Notes: generated by a model not told the origin, from the sequence alone. Shown: positions 1 to 12,175, numbered from the stretch's first letter. The stretch is DNA of 64,000 nt from Nymphaea colorata (GCF_008831285.2 NC_045146.1:4722972-4786971), one strand, 5' to 3'. Numbers and translations are program-made.

Positions 1-234
1 ACTGAGTATACAGAATATGGCACGATCGTCTTCAAACGGCCCTCAACTTGGTTCTCCTTTGATCAAATCTGTTGGTAGGTCATCCACAAGTCAATAGTGA
101 AGGTACTCGCACAACAAACTGGCAAGAGTCGACGGTGTCCACTAGAACTTCACGGCGGCTGACGATCACCACTCAAACGGTGATCCAATATGAGCACAAA
201 CAAGAAACTCAGAACCAGCCTGGCTCTGATACCA
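1..234 (-). mobile_element. Ty1/copia 5' leader with primer-binding site, cut by window edge
   Basis: Read on the minus strand, a primer-binding site for initiator Met-tRNA (TGGTATCAGAGC, complement at 223-234) directly follows an LTR. The rest is the untranslated leader of an element whose body lies left of the window. No coding domain is visible here. Confidence 0.7.
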
Positions 235-706
235 TTAGAAACAGTAACAGCAAGATAACGAGAAACGAACATAGATGTAACATGGAAAACCCCTCAACTA
301 GAGGGAAAAAACCACAGGTGAGGAGGACTCGTGCCCACTCGCAACGAGACACTCTCTCTCATAAACTTTCATTCATACCCAAAAAATTAGGGTTACAAAG
401 ATACAAGTAGAGTCTCAACAGGCCTAAACAGGAGCACACACTGGACCGGTCCAGACCCAGACCCGTACATTGAAAACGTCAACACTAACAATAGAGAGAA
501 ATCCCACGATAGACTGCTGTCCAACACTCCCACGGCAGATACAATCCAGCAACACAAATAGAAGACTGACAGCACCAACAATACAAATAGAAGACTGCTG
601 TCCAACAACCCCACGACTGAGAAAACCCAGCAATCCAAGAGAAAATCCAGCAATCCAACACCAAAAAAAAATTCTCACTGCTTGCACTATCTTTAGCAAC
701 CAACAA
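235..706 (-). mobile_element. Ty1/copia LTR (5' LTR, minus)
   Basis: This LTR abuts the primer-binding site at 223-234. Its 3' half resembles the LTR of the copia element at 38.6 kb: both have GAGAGAGTGTCT, then a GTGGGC segment, then a CTCACC(T/C)GTGG block, and both end near CTA(C)A. The outer end is uncertain. TGTTGG starts at either 660 or 706 on the minus strand fit the TG...CA rule. Confidence 0.6.
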
Positions 707-1109
707 CTTATCTATTTATGCATCTAACGCTGTTGTACCATAGATTATTTGCCACTAATCGTGAATAGCGACAGAAAAAAAACATTCAACATGAACTGCC
801 ACAAACTCCCACCCAGCTGCGATAAAAAATATATATTTAGACACCCATAGCTGGAGTCTATTCACATAGATTTCATAGCGTGAATAGACTCCTCCACACA
901 GTTCAGTTGCTGAAAGACAGTCAACTTGAACTAAACGTGTGTAGCAGGAGAAGGAGATGGAAGAGGTAGATGGAGAAGAAGACGGTGGAAGAGATAGCAT
1001 GAGGAGGAGAAGCCGACGGCAGTTTCCTTCACGTCGCCACCCTGATTCATGCCCCAACCACTGTTTTCTTCACGTCGCCACCACTTTCTTCACGTCGCCA
1101 GTCACGATG
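707..1109. other. Retroelement leader-like DNA with a hairpin
   Basis: This stretch lies left of a second minus-strand primer-binding site and is probably that element's leader. It contains three short repeats around CTTCACGTCGCCA (about 1027-1100). It also contains a perfect 13-bp inverted repeat (GGAGTCTATTCAC at 853-865 and its complement at 880-892) with a 14-nt loop. No gene is seen. Confidence 0.4.
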
Positions 1110-1363
1110 GCTCTGATACCATGTTGCAGCCATGAGGTTTGGAGCCGTGTTGTGAGATGTGGAGAGAGAGAGTAGCAGTCGTAAGGATTGGAGAAAGAAA
1201 ACTTTATTGAATCACTAGCCCTAATCTCCATTATAAAGAGATTAGGGTAGAAAGGAGATTTACATATTACATCAAACAGAAATAAAGGAAATATTAAAGA
1301 GATCCTATAACTCTTTAATATTACAAAGAGCCACCTAAAAACATAAAATCTTCTAATTCAACA
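1110..1363 (-). mobile_element. Second copia LTR with primer-binding site (minus)
   Basis: On the minus strand a TGTTGAATTAG...GCAACA segment of about 242 bp (1122-1363) is directly followed by TGGTATCAGAGC (complement 1110-1121). It has LTR-like ends, but its partner LTR is not in the window. Confidence 0.6.
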
Positions 1364-1887
1364 ATCTACAAGGACAGAGAGAAAATGGAGCCCCTCCCGT
1401 TTATGGCCGCCACCAATCATCTTCCCAGTTTGTAAGTCCTGAAAGAACATGAACCAGGACAAAAAATGACTCTACACTGTAAATCTCTAGCCAATTGCTT
1501 AACAGATAACAGGTTAACAAGAAATCAAGGAGCATATAGCACATGTATAATGGTCCCAAAAGGTGTGAGATAGATATCACCGCTGCCCAGAATAGGGGAC
1601 AACTTGCCATCAGCCAACCTGACGTGTTGTGATGTAGTCAACCTGGTAAACGATAAAAACATCTGTGGTTGATTACAACAATGCCTAGATGCTCCTGAGT
1701 CAATCATCCATATCATACCTGGGTCACTGGTAGGGGCACCAACAGAGAGAACCGTGTCTATAGTAGCTATACTACTTGAGGCAGGAGTAGATCTCTTAGC
1801 AAGAACCAGATCATATTCTTCCTTGCTTAAGTTGAGATAATACGATGGAGGTATAGGAGAACAGGTTGGAGAATCGACCATAGCTGT
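1364..1887 (-). pseudogene. Ty1/copia gag-pol fragment (protease region)
   Basis: The minus-strand open frame at 1525-1881 contains the copia protease signature IDSGASRHCCN, then VRLADGKLSPILGSG and a VLYAP segment. After one in-frame stop, translation continues through a recognisable NLLSVKQLARDLQCRVIF and MIGGGHKREGLHF segment down to about 1380. Gag, integrase, RT and RNase H are absent. The fragment joins a copia LTR on its left and a gypsy LTR on its right, so both ends are truncation junctions. Confidence 0.75.
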
Positions 1888-2760
1888 ACTGACTTTTGGG
1901 CTGGTCGGGTCGGATCAGGGTCCAAACCCGAACCCGAGCTCCATGCGAAGAGGAGCCCGACACCCCTTCTCTTGTCTTTCCCTTTTCTCCCTCGTTTGCT
2001 TCAACGTCTCCCTCTTTTTCACTGTCTCGTCCCGTTGGGTGCATGGGTTGCACTAAGCCCGAGAAGAAGAAGGTGAAGGATTGAGCAGCGGCAACAGAGG
2101 TTAACGGTGGTGGCGGCAGCATCGCACAGGTAAGAAACGCCGGTCCTTCCCTGTCTTTTCTTTCTCCTTCTTTTCCCTCACCCTTCATCGCACCGTTCCC
2201 TGTCTCTCCCGTGTTGTTCCCTTTTTTTGCCCCCTCTCTCTGCACGCCCTCTACCTCTGCATTCTCTATTGCCCTCTCGTCTCTCTTGCTCTCTCTCTTC
2301 TGTTTGTCTCTCTCTGTTAGTGCCTCCCTCTACGCAGGCTCTCCCTCTATCCGCCTCCACTTTTTCCCCTTTTGTCTACTCTCTCTCTCTACCCAACCTT
2401 TCTCTCTGTCTACGCTCTTCAGCTCCCTCTCTGCCGGAGGCCCTATTCCATGGCAGACCTTCCTCTTAAATTATTTCTCGTTGATTTTCACTCATGCGTC
2501 TGACTATTGGATTGGATTGCAGTTTGGGGACGCGTTCCTTCCCTCATAACAGCGACTAGATGGTGTTGGAGGGGGTGGCATTGCATGATTTCTGTCATTT
2601 GAGGATCGTTTGAATGCTTGAGGTGGTTGTCGGTAACGCTACAACAGTTTGGACTCTTTAATTGGGGTGAGCAAGGCCTAATTGAGCCTATATTGTTGTG
2701 TATTTTCTGTTGGAGCACGTATAAAAAATTGTTTAAGGGTCAAAAGGTTGGGGTGTGACA
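1888..2760 (+). mobile_element. Left LTR of degenerate Tekay/Del-like gypsy element
   Basis: It aligns over about 850 bp with 6030-6905: a shared GGGCTGGTCGGGTCGGATC block, a CT-rich middle and a GTTGGAGCACGTATAAA end. It ends GGGGTGTGACA. A mutated primer-binding site, TGGTATCAAAGC, follows at 2765-2776. The first few bases of the LTR are missing where the copia fragment abuts. Confidence 0.75.
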
Positions 2761-5700
2761 GCTTTGGTATCAAAGCTATAGCAAAACCCCACTATGGATG
2801 TGAATTAAAGACTATCTGTGAAGCCGTGTTGCCCAGATACACGCTACTTGATTGAATTGTTATTGTAGTTTTGATTTTACGGTAAACTATACGTACAGAA
2901 TGTGATTGATGTTTAAAGATTTTGTGTTGATGCACTTCTGTGATTTGACTTGAGAGATCAGTCATGGACATTGTTTGAGAATGAGGGTTTTTGTTTGTAA
3001 AGATGGAGTACCAATGTAGGGTTAAGAAACAAGCTGGGTCGGCTACAGAGGCACAAAGAGAGTTAAGTTCAGCCCATTCTGATGGGCATACCCCATTGGA
3101 TGATAGTACATCAGGGCAATAGTACGCCCAGACTAGTGTGGATGCCCAAATCCTATCAGGATAGAGGAATGGATTGAAGAGGGTGAACGCATCTTTGAAC
3201 TCTTTAAGATGCCAGAATGTGACAGAGTTAACTACAGTTCGTATTTTTGTTGAAAGGTGATGCCAAATGGTGGACGTGGAGACCCACCCATTTCATTTAC
3301 CTGCACAGTTGGTAATTCGTAAGTTTTAGTAGGTTTGATGTCATTTTGGGCATGGATTGGCTATGCACGCATTATGCCAACATGGATTGTAGGAATAAGA
3401 TACCATTGTGAACTAATGAGATGAAATCAGTGGATTTCCAAGTATGAAGAGCCAATCGCACTGATAAGATATTGGTGTCTGTACTAAAGGCTAAACGATG
3501 GTTAGAAAATGAGAATGTTGCATTCTTGGTCAATGTGTTGACCAATAAGACTGAGCCGGTGAGGTTACAGGATGTTGCCATTGTGAGTGAGTATCCCGAT
3601 GTGTTCCTGAAAGAGCTATCGAGTTTGCCTCCAACATGAGAAGTTGAATTCAAGATAGAGTTGTTACCAGGGACAACTCCTATTTCTAAGGCACCATACT
3701 GTATGGCACCGGCAGAGTTGGAAGAACTAAAGTAGCAATTGCAGGAGCTCTTAGATAAGGGCTTCATCCGACCTAGTGTGCCACCTTGGGGAGCGCCCGT
3801 GTTATTTGTTAAGAAGAATGATGGAACGATGCGTTTGTGTATAGATTACCGCATGTTGAATCAAGTCACTATCAAGAATAAGTATCCACTTCCAAGAATT
3901 GAAGACTTATTTGATCAACTTAAGAATGCAAAGGTATTCTCCAAGATCGATCTGAGGACAGGGTATCATCAACTCTTGATAAGGGAGGAAGATGTTTCTA
4001 AGACTGCTTTTCGAATTAGATAGGGGCACTATGAATTCATGGTCATGCCTTTTGGGTTGGCCAATGCTCCCGCAACATTTATGGACCTCATGAATCGGGT
4101 TTTCCAAGACTACTTGGATCGATTTGTTATTGTTTTTGTTGATGATATTCTAGTGTACTAAGATAGTGAGGCAGAGCACAGAGATCACTTGAGGAGTGTG
4201 TTGAGTATTTTACGCAAGCATAAGTTATATGTCAAATACTCGAAATGTGAATTTTGGCTATTAAGGGTAAACTTCCTTGGTCATGTGATCTCGAATGATG
4301 GAATTTCTGTTAATCCGGCTAAGGTGTCGGCTGTACAAGACTGGAATGCGCCATGCAATGTATCTGAGGTTAGAAGCTTTTTAGGATTGGTAGAATATTA
4401 TCGCAGGTTTATACAAGACTTTTCAAAAATAGCTACACTCATGACTAAGCTATTAAGAAAATGAGTGAAGTTTGTTTGGAATGAAGAGTGTGAAAAGAAT
4501 TTCCAAACTTTGAAGGACAAGTTTACCACTGTCCTTATTTTGACGCTTCCGTCAGGTCATTCTGGATTTGTGGTGTACACCGATGCATCGGGAATCGGTT
4601 ATGGTTGTGTATTGATGCAACATGGCCAAGTAGTGGCTTATGCATGAAGACAGTTGAAGGCACATGAGAAACATTATCCCACTCATGATTTGGAGTTGAG
4701 AGCGGTTGTGTTCACATTGAAGATGTAGAGACACTATCTCTATGGTGCAATTTTTGATGTGTTTACAGACCACAAGTCATTGAAGTACATATTCTCCCAA
4801 AAGGATCTCAACTTGAGCAAAGAGGATGGATTGAATATTTAAAGGATTATGATTTCACAATATCATATCATCCAGGCAAGGCGAAGGTGGTGGTTGACGC
4901 TCTAAGCAGACAGGCTAAAGCAACGAGTGTAGTATATTGACTCGTTCTTGGACATTGTTGCAATATGTGATAGCATGGCAGCCTTACCTTTGTGGCGAGA
5001 GCAAAGCAACAATGATGGCCTTGATACGACATCTTTTTTTGGAAGATCTTATATTAAAGCAAAAGGAATATCCTGATTTGCTAAGAACATAGAAGAAAGC
5101 AAGAAGACAACTTCTACTTGGTATCAAGATGAAGATGGTTCATCGCTGTTTCAACCAAGATTGTGGGTCCCTAGAGATGAAGCGGTGAAGTATCAGTTGT
5201 TTGATAAAGCTCACAAATCCAAATTTGCTATATACCTTGGCAGTACAAAGAGGTTTCGGGATATGAAAAGAAATTTTTGGTGGCTTGGAATAAAGTGTGA
5301 AATTAGTAGAATTTTCATATAATAACAGTTACCACTCTAGTATTGGGATGACACCTTTTGAGACCTTGTATGGAAGGCCATGCAGATCGCCAGCTTGTTG
5401 GACCGAATTGGGTAATGGCAAGATCGAGAACCCTTTAGTATTGCAACACTACACCGACCAAGTGCAATTGATAAGAAAAAAGTTGTTGACTGCTCAGAGT
5501 AAACATAAAAGCTATCTCGACGTTCGATGTAGAGAATTGGCTTTTGAGGTTTGTGGTCATGTGTTTTTTAGGATTTTACCTACTAAAGGCGTTTTTCGAT
5601 TTGGTATTAAGGGAAAGTTAAGCCCGAGGTCCATTGGACCTTTTGAAATATTAGAAAGGATCGGAGAGGTGGCTTACAAATTGGCACTACCACCTAACTT

Positions 5701-6029
5701 GAGTCATGTTCATGATGTTTTCCATGTTTCCATGCTTCAAAAGTATGTATCAGAACCTACGCATGTGATTGACTTTCAAGGTATTCAAGTGCAAGATGAC
5801 TTGACAGTGGAAGTAAAAAAAAAAAAAACCTGTTAGAGTTGTGGATCAAAAAGAGCAAATGCTTCACACTAAGAGGATTCCTTTAGTGAGAGTGGAATGA
5901 CACCACCATGGGTTGAAGGAGAGCACATGGGAACTCGAGGAAGATATGTGAAAAAAGTATCTACGCATGTTTTTGCATTGAGGTATGATCTAAATTTCGA
6001 GGACAAAATTTTATTTAAGGAGGGTAGGA
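2761..6029 (+). pseudogene. Degenerate Ty3/gypsy polyprotein (Tekay/Del-like)
   Basis: Remnants of gag-pol lie between two LTRs. A protease-to-RT linker precedes reverse transcriptase from about 3740: [52 protein letters not shown], then [19 protein letters not shown] and FVDDILVY. RNase H follows ([25 protein letters not shown]). The integrase zinc-finger tail (about 5160-5290, ending RNFWWLGIK) joins directly to the integrase C-terminus (FSYNNSYHSSIGMTPFETLYGRPCRSP, about 5305-5385), so the DD catalytic core is deleted. A chromodomain-like tail with HTKRIPLVRVEW and KESTWELEEDM lies at about 5855-5950. Many in-frame stops (for example at 4021, 4159, 4462, 4645 and 4726) and frameshifts make it non-functional. 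A recognisable gag is absent. Confidence 0.85.
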
Positions 6030-6905
6030 TGTAACGTTACTAACTTTTGGGCTGGTCGGGTCGGATCAGGGTCCAAACCCGGACCCGAGCTCCATGTGAA
6101 GAGGAGTCTGACGCCCCTTCTCTCGTCTTTCCCTTTTCTCCCTCAGCTGCTTCAACGTCTCTCTCTTTTTCACTGTCTCGTCCCGTTGGGTTGCATAGAG
6201 CACAGAGAAGAAGAAGGCGGAGGATTGAGCAGCAGCAACAGAGGTTAGCGGTGGCGGCGGCGGCGGCGCACAGGTAAGAAACGCCAATCATTCCTTGTCT
6301 TTTCTTTCTCCTTCTTCTCCCTCGCCCTTCATCGCACTGTTCCCTGTCTCTCCCATGTTGTTCCCCTTTTTCCACCCCCTCTCTCTGCACGCCCTCTACC
6401 TATGCATTCTCTCTTGCCCTCTCGTCTCTCTCGTTCTTTCTCTTCTGTCTGTCTCTCTCTATCAGTGCCTCCCTCTACACACGCTCTCCCTGCTAGAGCT
6501 CTCCCTCTATCCGCCTCCTCTTTTCCCCATTTTGTCTACTCTCTCTCTCTGTCCCTCTGCCCGACCTTTCTCTTTGTCTATGCTCTTCAGCTCCCTCTCT
6601 GCCGGAGGCCCTATTCTATGGCAGACTTTTCTCTTGCATTATTTCTCGCTGATTTTCACTCGTGCGTGTGACTGTTGGATTGGATTGCAGTTTGGGGACG
6701 CGTTCCTCCCCTCATAACAGCGACTAGATGGCGTTGGTGGGGGCGGCATTGCATGATTTCTGTCATTTAAGGATCGTTTGAACGCTTGAGGTGGCTGTCG
6801 GGAACACTATGACAGTTTGGACTCTTTACTTGGGGTTAGCAAGGCCTAATCTAGCCTATATTGTTGTGTATTTTCTGTTGGAGCACGTATAAATATTGTT
6901 TGAGC
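6030..6905 (+). mobile_element. Right LTR of degenerate Tekay/Del-like gypsy element
   Basis: It starts TGTAACGTTAC right after a purine tract (AAGGAGGGTAGGA) and matches the LTR at 1888-2760. The last ~25 bp present in the left LTR (through GGGGTGTGACA) are missing or diverged. CT-rich open frames inside are not genes. Confidence 0.75.
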
Positions 6906-7850
6906 ATGGTAGAATTAAGTATTGGTGATTTTAGGATGCATGTTAGCGACTTTGCTTTTTTGGAAAAAGTTTAGGATTATGTTGGAAAAGCGATGTCTAT
7001 AATGATTTTTTAAGCTTGAGGTGTTGATTTTCAAAGCAATAGGGAAGCATGGTAGAGATTGTGATCTTGTGGAGAATATTTAGAACCATCTTAGTGAGCA
7101 CGTGGTGCATGCTTTTGTGAACAGGTGTATTTTGGCGTTATTTGGGGAAATAATACATAAGTTGGATGTAACTATTGGGTTGACGTCTCGACTAAAGAAA
7201 GCAAATGAGAAATGTGTTAGTGATGGATTGATCGAAACATTGAGTTTTGATATTTGGTGGCAACGTCAAGAAGTTGGGAAGATGCCTATTGGAGGGCCTT
7301 GTGGTTCGACACTACCCGTCGACACCCTCTTGAGGCGATGACATGCCTCACCGGTTATATTTTCTACTTTTATACATTGTAAAACGAAACAAGTAGAGAA
7401 CTTACCATTTGATTATGTTTGCAGGTACACTGGGCACGTCAAGTAGGCCTTGAGCAACGTGGGTTAGAGTTCGAGGTGTTTAATGGATGCACGATAGGTA
7501 TGGCGGCATTCCAGGCAAATCCCTGCCTGGGGCCAATGTGTGAATATGTGTTCCTAGGATTGTAGGATCTTAGGATTGTGATGTGATTGAATGATTGTTT
7601 TGTGAGTGAATGTATGTATGCATGCAAATGATTTGATATATGATAAGATTTGTTTTGAAAAGCTATTAGAAGCTTGTTTTGAAAATGTTCCGCATTGCAT
7701 GTGCATACTAGAAATTGATAACTGCTTAGGACAGATAAGGTGGGGTATCGAGTCGAGTGTTTCATCGACCCCAATCGTGCATTAAAAAGGAAAGATTTGA
7801 TTGAGTAGAACCTGGTATATGGTAGATGAATCCAAACCAGTGTTAAATTA
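6906..7850 (+). mobile_element. Gypsy LTR fragment, family shared with 61.9-64.0 kb
   Basis: It is similar, in inverted orientation, to about 63.1-64.0 kb. Shared landmarks are AAGCATGGT(A/T)(G/A)AGATTGTGAT, CGACACTACCCGTCGA, TTTGCAGGTACAC(T/C)GGGCACGTC, CAGGCAAATCCC, GTGTTCCTAGGAT and ATCGAGTCGAGTGT. Open frames inside it are not convincing genes. Confidence 0.6.
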
Positions 7851-9208
7851 TCTAAGTCAGATGATTGTACTACTCATGTTTCAACTTTGCTACCTTTTTA
7901 TTATTGTTTACATTTCTACAATCATCACCACCTTTTGAGTGAGATGAATATTTCATCTCATTGTCCAAAGCAATGGCCGAAATCCACCCCTTGTCCTCAC
8001 CTCCAGGGTCCAGAGGGTTGTGTTAATGACTGGTGTCGGATCCATATGCACCTCAACTAAAAGTGCATTGTTGCTTACCTTATTAGCATAAATATATAGC
8101 ACCCAAAAAATTGAACTAAAAACCCAATGTTTCACTAGTGTTAGCTTGACCAGCTATACTACACCTCTTGGAGTGTTATTGCCATCAATTATTATCTTTA
8201 TAATTGCTGCCATTGTAGACCCACTTCAAGATCATGTCTGTTTATCTCAAATCAGGGGCTAGCGAAGATTTTTTCATGAGAGGTGGCGAATTATACTTTC
8301 AAAATTTTAACCAGATCTGAAAAATATTTTTTCAAAATTTTTATGTAGGACAACTGAAATTCTTAAAAAATTTTAAGATGGGGTGCCACATCAAGGTGAA
8401 GATGCAATCTCTCAACAAATACCAAAGCAGTATAAGGCTGATGTGGTTTCAACGTTTCAAAATTGTGTACAGTAAAGTTTTAACTTTTTCAACACTATAT
8501 ACAGTAAAGTGTGTCCCATAAGACCACATAAGTCCAAAAAAAGTCTTGGATCTTGAAATTTTTTAGTGGACCCTAAAAGTGCGAAAAAAAGGTGGTTTGG
8601 CATCTATCAAACCACCACCCATAAGATCACTGAAGAACGTGCACGTTTGTTTACACTCATTCTTCACAGAAATGGTGTGAAGAAATGGTTGGACTATGAA
8701 GGATAAGCATGTTCATACTTTTATCTTCCTTTACTAAGGAGCAACAGTTCCAAACATGGGTTTGCCATCTTCTTACGACAGAACAAGGAAAACATCTTCC
8801 AGAATGAGTTGTTGCTGCAGCAGTGGTGCTTACCCCTTTGATTTAAGAAATGGTTGATTTAAGAAGGGATGAAACATCATTGTCGATTTAACCAGACCAC
8901 CTTACGATTTTACATTTTATATTTTTTCTAATAGTTTTTTTCTTTATGATGTCGACTGCTTGCTATGACTGTAAAGATAAAAGACAAGAAAAAAAGAGAT
9001 GTGAATTCCTGGAAATTGTCATTAAAATTGAGCTTATAAGACTTCTTTTTTTTTTTAAGAAATTACCTTTCACATTAAAACTAACTTCGATAGTTATAAA
9101 CGAAGCGTGTTCTTTGAATTATAAGCTGTTGTTTATAATTTCACCAATGTCAGACTCCAATTGGAATTGAGTACAGGATTATCACCTCCAGCTTTAGCCT
9201 TTAGGCAA
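7851..9208. other. No gene recognised
   Basis: AT-rich intergenic sequence. Nothing I can support as a gene or a defined repeat; the short open frames are uninformative. Confidence 0.5.
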
Positions 9209-9341
9209 AATTGCAGACACGCTTTAAAGAAAATTGCTTGATGCGATTTTTTCAGATTATAGAAAGAGGAAACTGCATGACAATCAAACGAGGCTGTTTG
9301 AGGTCACCTTGCCTTAGGTTATTCGGCTCTGGGCAGACAGT
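9209..9341 (+). repeat. 133-bp segment duplicated at 34.1 kb
   Basis: The block from AATTGCAGACACGCTTTA to TTATTCGGCTCTG...CAGACAGTAT reappears at 34115-34247 with a few differences. It lies in the 3' flank of PIG-C, so it shows that the duplication at 34 kb drew sequence from this locus. Confidence 0.85.
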
Positions 9342-9650
9342 ATGAAACTGTTCGTTTTCTTTTGGGCGCCATACTACCAGCGAACTCTGCCTAAAAGCTT
9401 TTCGCCCACCTGTACCAGAATTTCTAAAATATGTTCAAGAAATATAAGAAAGCAATTTTTTAGTTATCATCTATTATTAAATATGGGTGTTTACATACGT
9501 CTTATATTGTTCTCCTTTAATATCTAATTCTCCACACAACTAAGAGCTGATAATTAAACTCACCATCTAGTAAATCAAGAAAGCCAGACTAAAGTATAGC
9601 AAACCGAGATAAGCTGGCATAATAGATAAAAAAACTCATTTCACTAGAGA

Positions 9651-10558
9651 TTACTCGGTTATGTCAAAACAAAGTTTAGCTTCATCCCAAGGACCATTTA
9701 TCTCAAATTTGTATTCCTGTATCCTGATAAGCCAGTAAGGACATACAACAGTAATGAACAATAATAGGGCTAGAAATAGAGCAAACAAGGAATGGTGAAG
9801 GGGAAAAAGAATGGCCAAAGTTGCACAGGTCAAGAGGAGAGAAAAACACAAGTGCACTTTGGTGGAGTACTTGATGCAGTACATCACTAGTGGAGAAAAA
9901 AAAAAAAGATCTGTAAAGAAAAAAGCATGATGGAGAACACATGATACCTTGAAGGAAGGCGGGAAGCAATAAGAACAGACGCCACAATGGACGCATTCAG
10001 GGAGATATTGCTGGTTAGTGTTGGATTCTTCAAGGCCCCAGGTGGTCTGATGGTTGAGCCAGAATAATCATGCAGAAAGAGATGAATAACAAGCAGGAAA
10101 ACTGTTAGTGCCCAAATGGAGTCTGAACTGATGGATCTTGTGAGGGTGCAATAAAGTGGGGCTAGTACATACAAGCCACTAATGAAGTAAGCAATGTTAA
10201 GGAGGTAATGAAGAAGAAGGGAAATAGAAAGTTTCGTTTCCGTTAAGACAAGCACCAGGAAGCCCATCCCAAGGAGAACAGCATTAACCAGGTGGAGTGC
10301 CCTTCCATCTATTCTGGCCAGCAATGTGTATGTCCAGACACAGACCACGAGAACTACAACACAAAGATACTGAGAGATGGAAACTGAGTCCAGCATCACT
10401 TTAAGCAAGTCTCTCTTTACAACATTGGCATTCATAACCATATCTTCAAGAAAGGATTCGTCTGTATAATAGTCCGCATACCCAGGTTGCATGCCACCAT
10501 ATGCCACTTTCTTCCATTCAGCTCGAGCTTGTGTATTCAAAGTTTTGTTCTCCATCAA
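9651..10558 (-). CDS. PIGC: PIG-C, GPI-N-acetylglucosaminyltransferase subunit C (frameshifted)
   Basis: PIG-C is a multi-span ER membrane subunit of the complex that transfers GlcNAc from UDP-GlcNAc to phosphatidylinositol, the first step of GPI-anchor synthesis. The N-terminal part (10558 down to about 9890) has the plant family signatures [74 protein letters not shown] and [17 protein letters not shown]. The C-terminal part (9887-9651) reads [20 protein letters not shown] then [12 protein letters not shown] and stops. Together they give about 302 residues, the usual length, in one exon. The two parts are in different frames, split at a run of 12 T on the coding strand (complement 9896-9907). 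Ten T would restore the expected five residues between SLQ and PLV. Either the gene is broken or the run is miscalled. MMENK at 10558 is the only sensible start. Confidence 0.9.
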
Positions 10559-11016
10559 TTAAGCTACCAACAATAGTTAAAGCAACCAAGGGTACACTGG
10601 ATAGATACACTTTGGGCCAAGAAGTAACCCTGAAGACTGCATCTAGGTCTTATGAGCAGCAGCACACCATCAAGATTCCAGTTCTATAACGTAAAAATTG
10701 GCAGCCCCCATATAGTCCTTATCCACATGGCCTGCCATAAATGAACATTAGGGAACAAAATTAATAAAAAGAAGTGCACACACACACTCTCGCAGTCTGT
10801 AAGACTTAAAAGTATTCTTAAAGTAAACCTTAGTTTCTCCATGCACACATACCATAAACCATAAAAGACTACCATTTCCCAACCTAGTCGTACAAGTAAA
10901 TATAACATCCAATAATTTGCTTATAGATGCAAGTGTGCTCATAGGCAGAGACTGATATAAGAAAAGGACAAGAGGTGCATATCTATTTGCAAAGACCATA
11001 GTATTTAACAATACTA
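10559..11016. other. PIG-C upstream region, no other gene
   Basis: Sequence 5' of the PIG-C start on the minus strand, presumably leader and promoter. I see no clear TATA element or second gene. Confidence 0.4.
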
Positions 11017-11418
11017 CAGACATCTAGGGCTCCATATGGGAAGTTCGAGCTCGAACTCGACGCATTCAAACCATTTTAACTCGTTGAAGTGTTAACTCAT
11101 TTAACATGAATGAGTGTAAGCATGAACTCGTTAACTGTGTAAGTGTAAACTAGTTTAGAAAGTGTAACTTGTGAAAATTTGTTTTTACTCTAAAAGTTAA
11201 AACCAATAATTTGGTGAACCGGTTTTGGCAATATTATATAGATTACCAGTTTGCGAGTCGAGTCGAGTATAAATGAGTCGAAACATGAACTCGACTGGTT
11301 TATCATTTCGAATATCGTTGTAAGCTCGAATTTGACACGTTTAATAAGCCGAGTTGTTTCAAGCGAGTTCGAGTCGAGTCAAAGTTGGCTCGGCTAGTTG
11401 TGCAGCCCTACAAACATG
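11017..11418. mobile_element. Short hAT-like element (GAGTCGAG-rich family)
   Basis: It runs from TAGGGCT (11025) to AGCCCTA (11410) and is full of GAGTCGAG/CTCGACTC repeats. Imperfect 8-bp flanks are CAGACATC and CAAACATG. Its right end (GGCTCGGCTAGTTGTGCAG) nearly matches that of the 51735-52821 element, so they are one family. No transposase is present. Confidence 0.65.
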
Positions 11419-11583
11419 TAATAACCCTTCAGGTTTCTATTATATTCCTTTTGCAGATAACAGATATCCAGAAACAACGCTCTTAACTTAAGAAAAAATT
11501 TCAAAAGATGGATTTACAAGTCAGCAAAACATGCACTCCATTCTTATAAATTAAGCAAAACAAGAAGGCATGGTAGATAGTTC

Positions 11584-11660
11584 AAGTCAGACAATGCTTT
11601 CCAGGCAGATGCACTTCCATCAAAACAGTTCTCAGAGCCCAGTGCATTTCATCATTCGAC
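11584..11660 (-). ncRNA. Box C/D snoRNA A1
   Basis: On the minus strand: box C ATGATGA, D' CTGA after TGCACTGGGCT, C' TTGATGG, D CTGA after AAAGCATTGT. The spacing suits a 77-nt C/D snoRNA. I cannot name the target. Confidence 0.65.
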
Positions 11661-11728
11661 CATCCCAAGCTCCATATTTGTGAAAAAGTCAAAACAACTT
11701 GTTTTCCAAGGGACACAATATGCAGTTG

Positions 11729-11732
<4 letters not shown>

Positions 11733-11766
<34 letters not shown>
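11733..11766. repeat. (TA)n microsatellite
   Basis: About 34 bp of alternating TA. The matching tract in copy 2 (about 34969-34988) is shorter. Confidence 0.9.
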
Positions 11767-11770
<4 letters not shown>

Positions 11771-12097
11771 AAGACTAAAAACCTTGACATAGGATGTCGC
11801 ACCACTCAAATAAAGAAGCTACCTTACAATATTTTTTCTGGGAACTTCTCTCAGAAAAAGCATTGACTTAGAAAATCAATTTCCCAAATGACAAGAGTTG
11901 CTGACATTATGGCTTATTTAACGTTAAGCATGGGAGAGGTACAATGACACTTTGGGCAAGGAAAAAAAGGATTGCGTCAACAAAAGTATGCAGATATACA
12001 TGACTTCATAGAACATATTCGCAGTTAAACCAATCTCCATCACATAGAAAGAAGGTCAGCAATCTCGTCTAACAAAGAGAAACGATATAGCTCATAT

Positions 12098-12175
12098 AAG
12101 TCAGACAATGCTTTCTAGGCAAATGCATTTCCATCAACAAAAACTGCTCAGAGCCCAGTGCATTTCATCATCCAA
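12098..12175 (-). ncRNA. Box C/D snoRNA A2
   Basis: Same plan as A1: GATGATGA, TGCACTGGGCT-CTGA, TTGATGG, AAAGCATTGT-CTGA. Both guide segments are unchanged from A1 while the flanking DNA differs. Confidence 0.7.

Noticed and set aside
2211-2549. CT-rich open frames (serine/leucine-rich) in 2.2-2.6 kb and 6.3-6.7 kb
   Set aside because: They lie inside paired gypsy LTRs and recur in both; low-complexity pyrimidine tracts, not genes.
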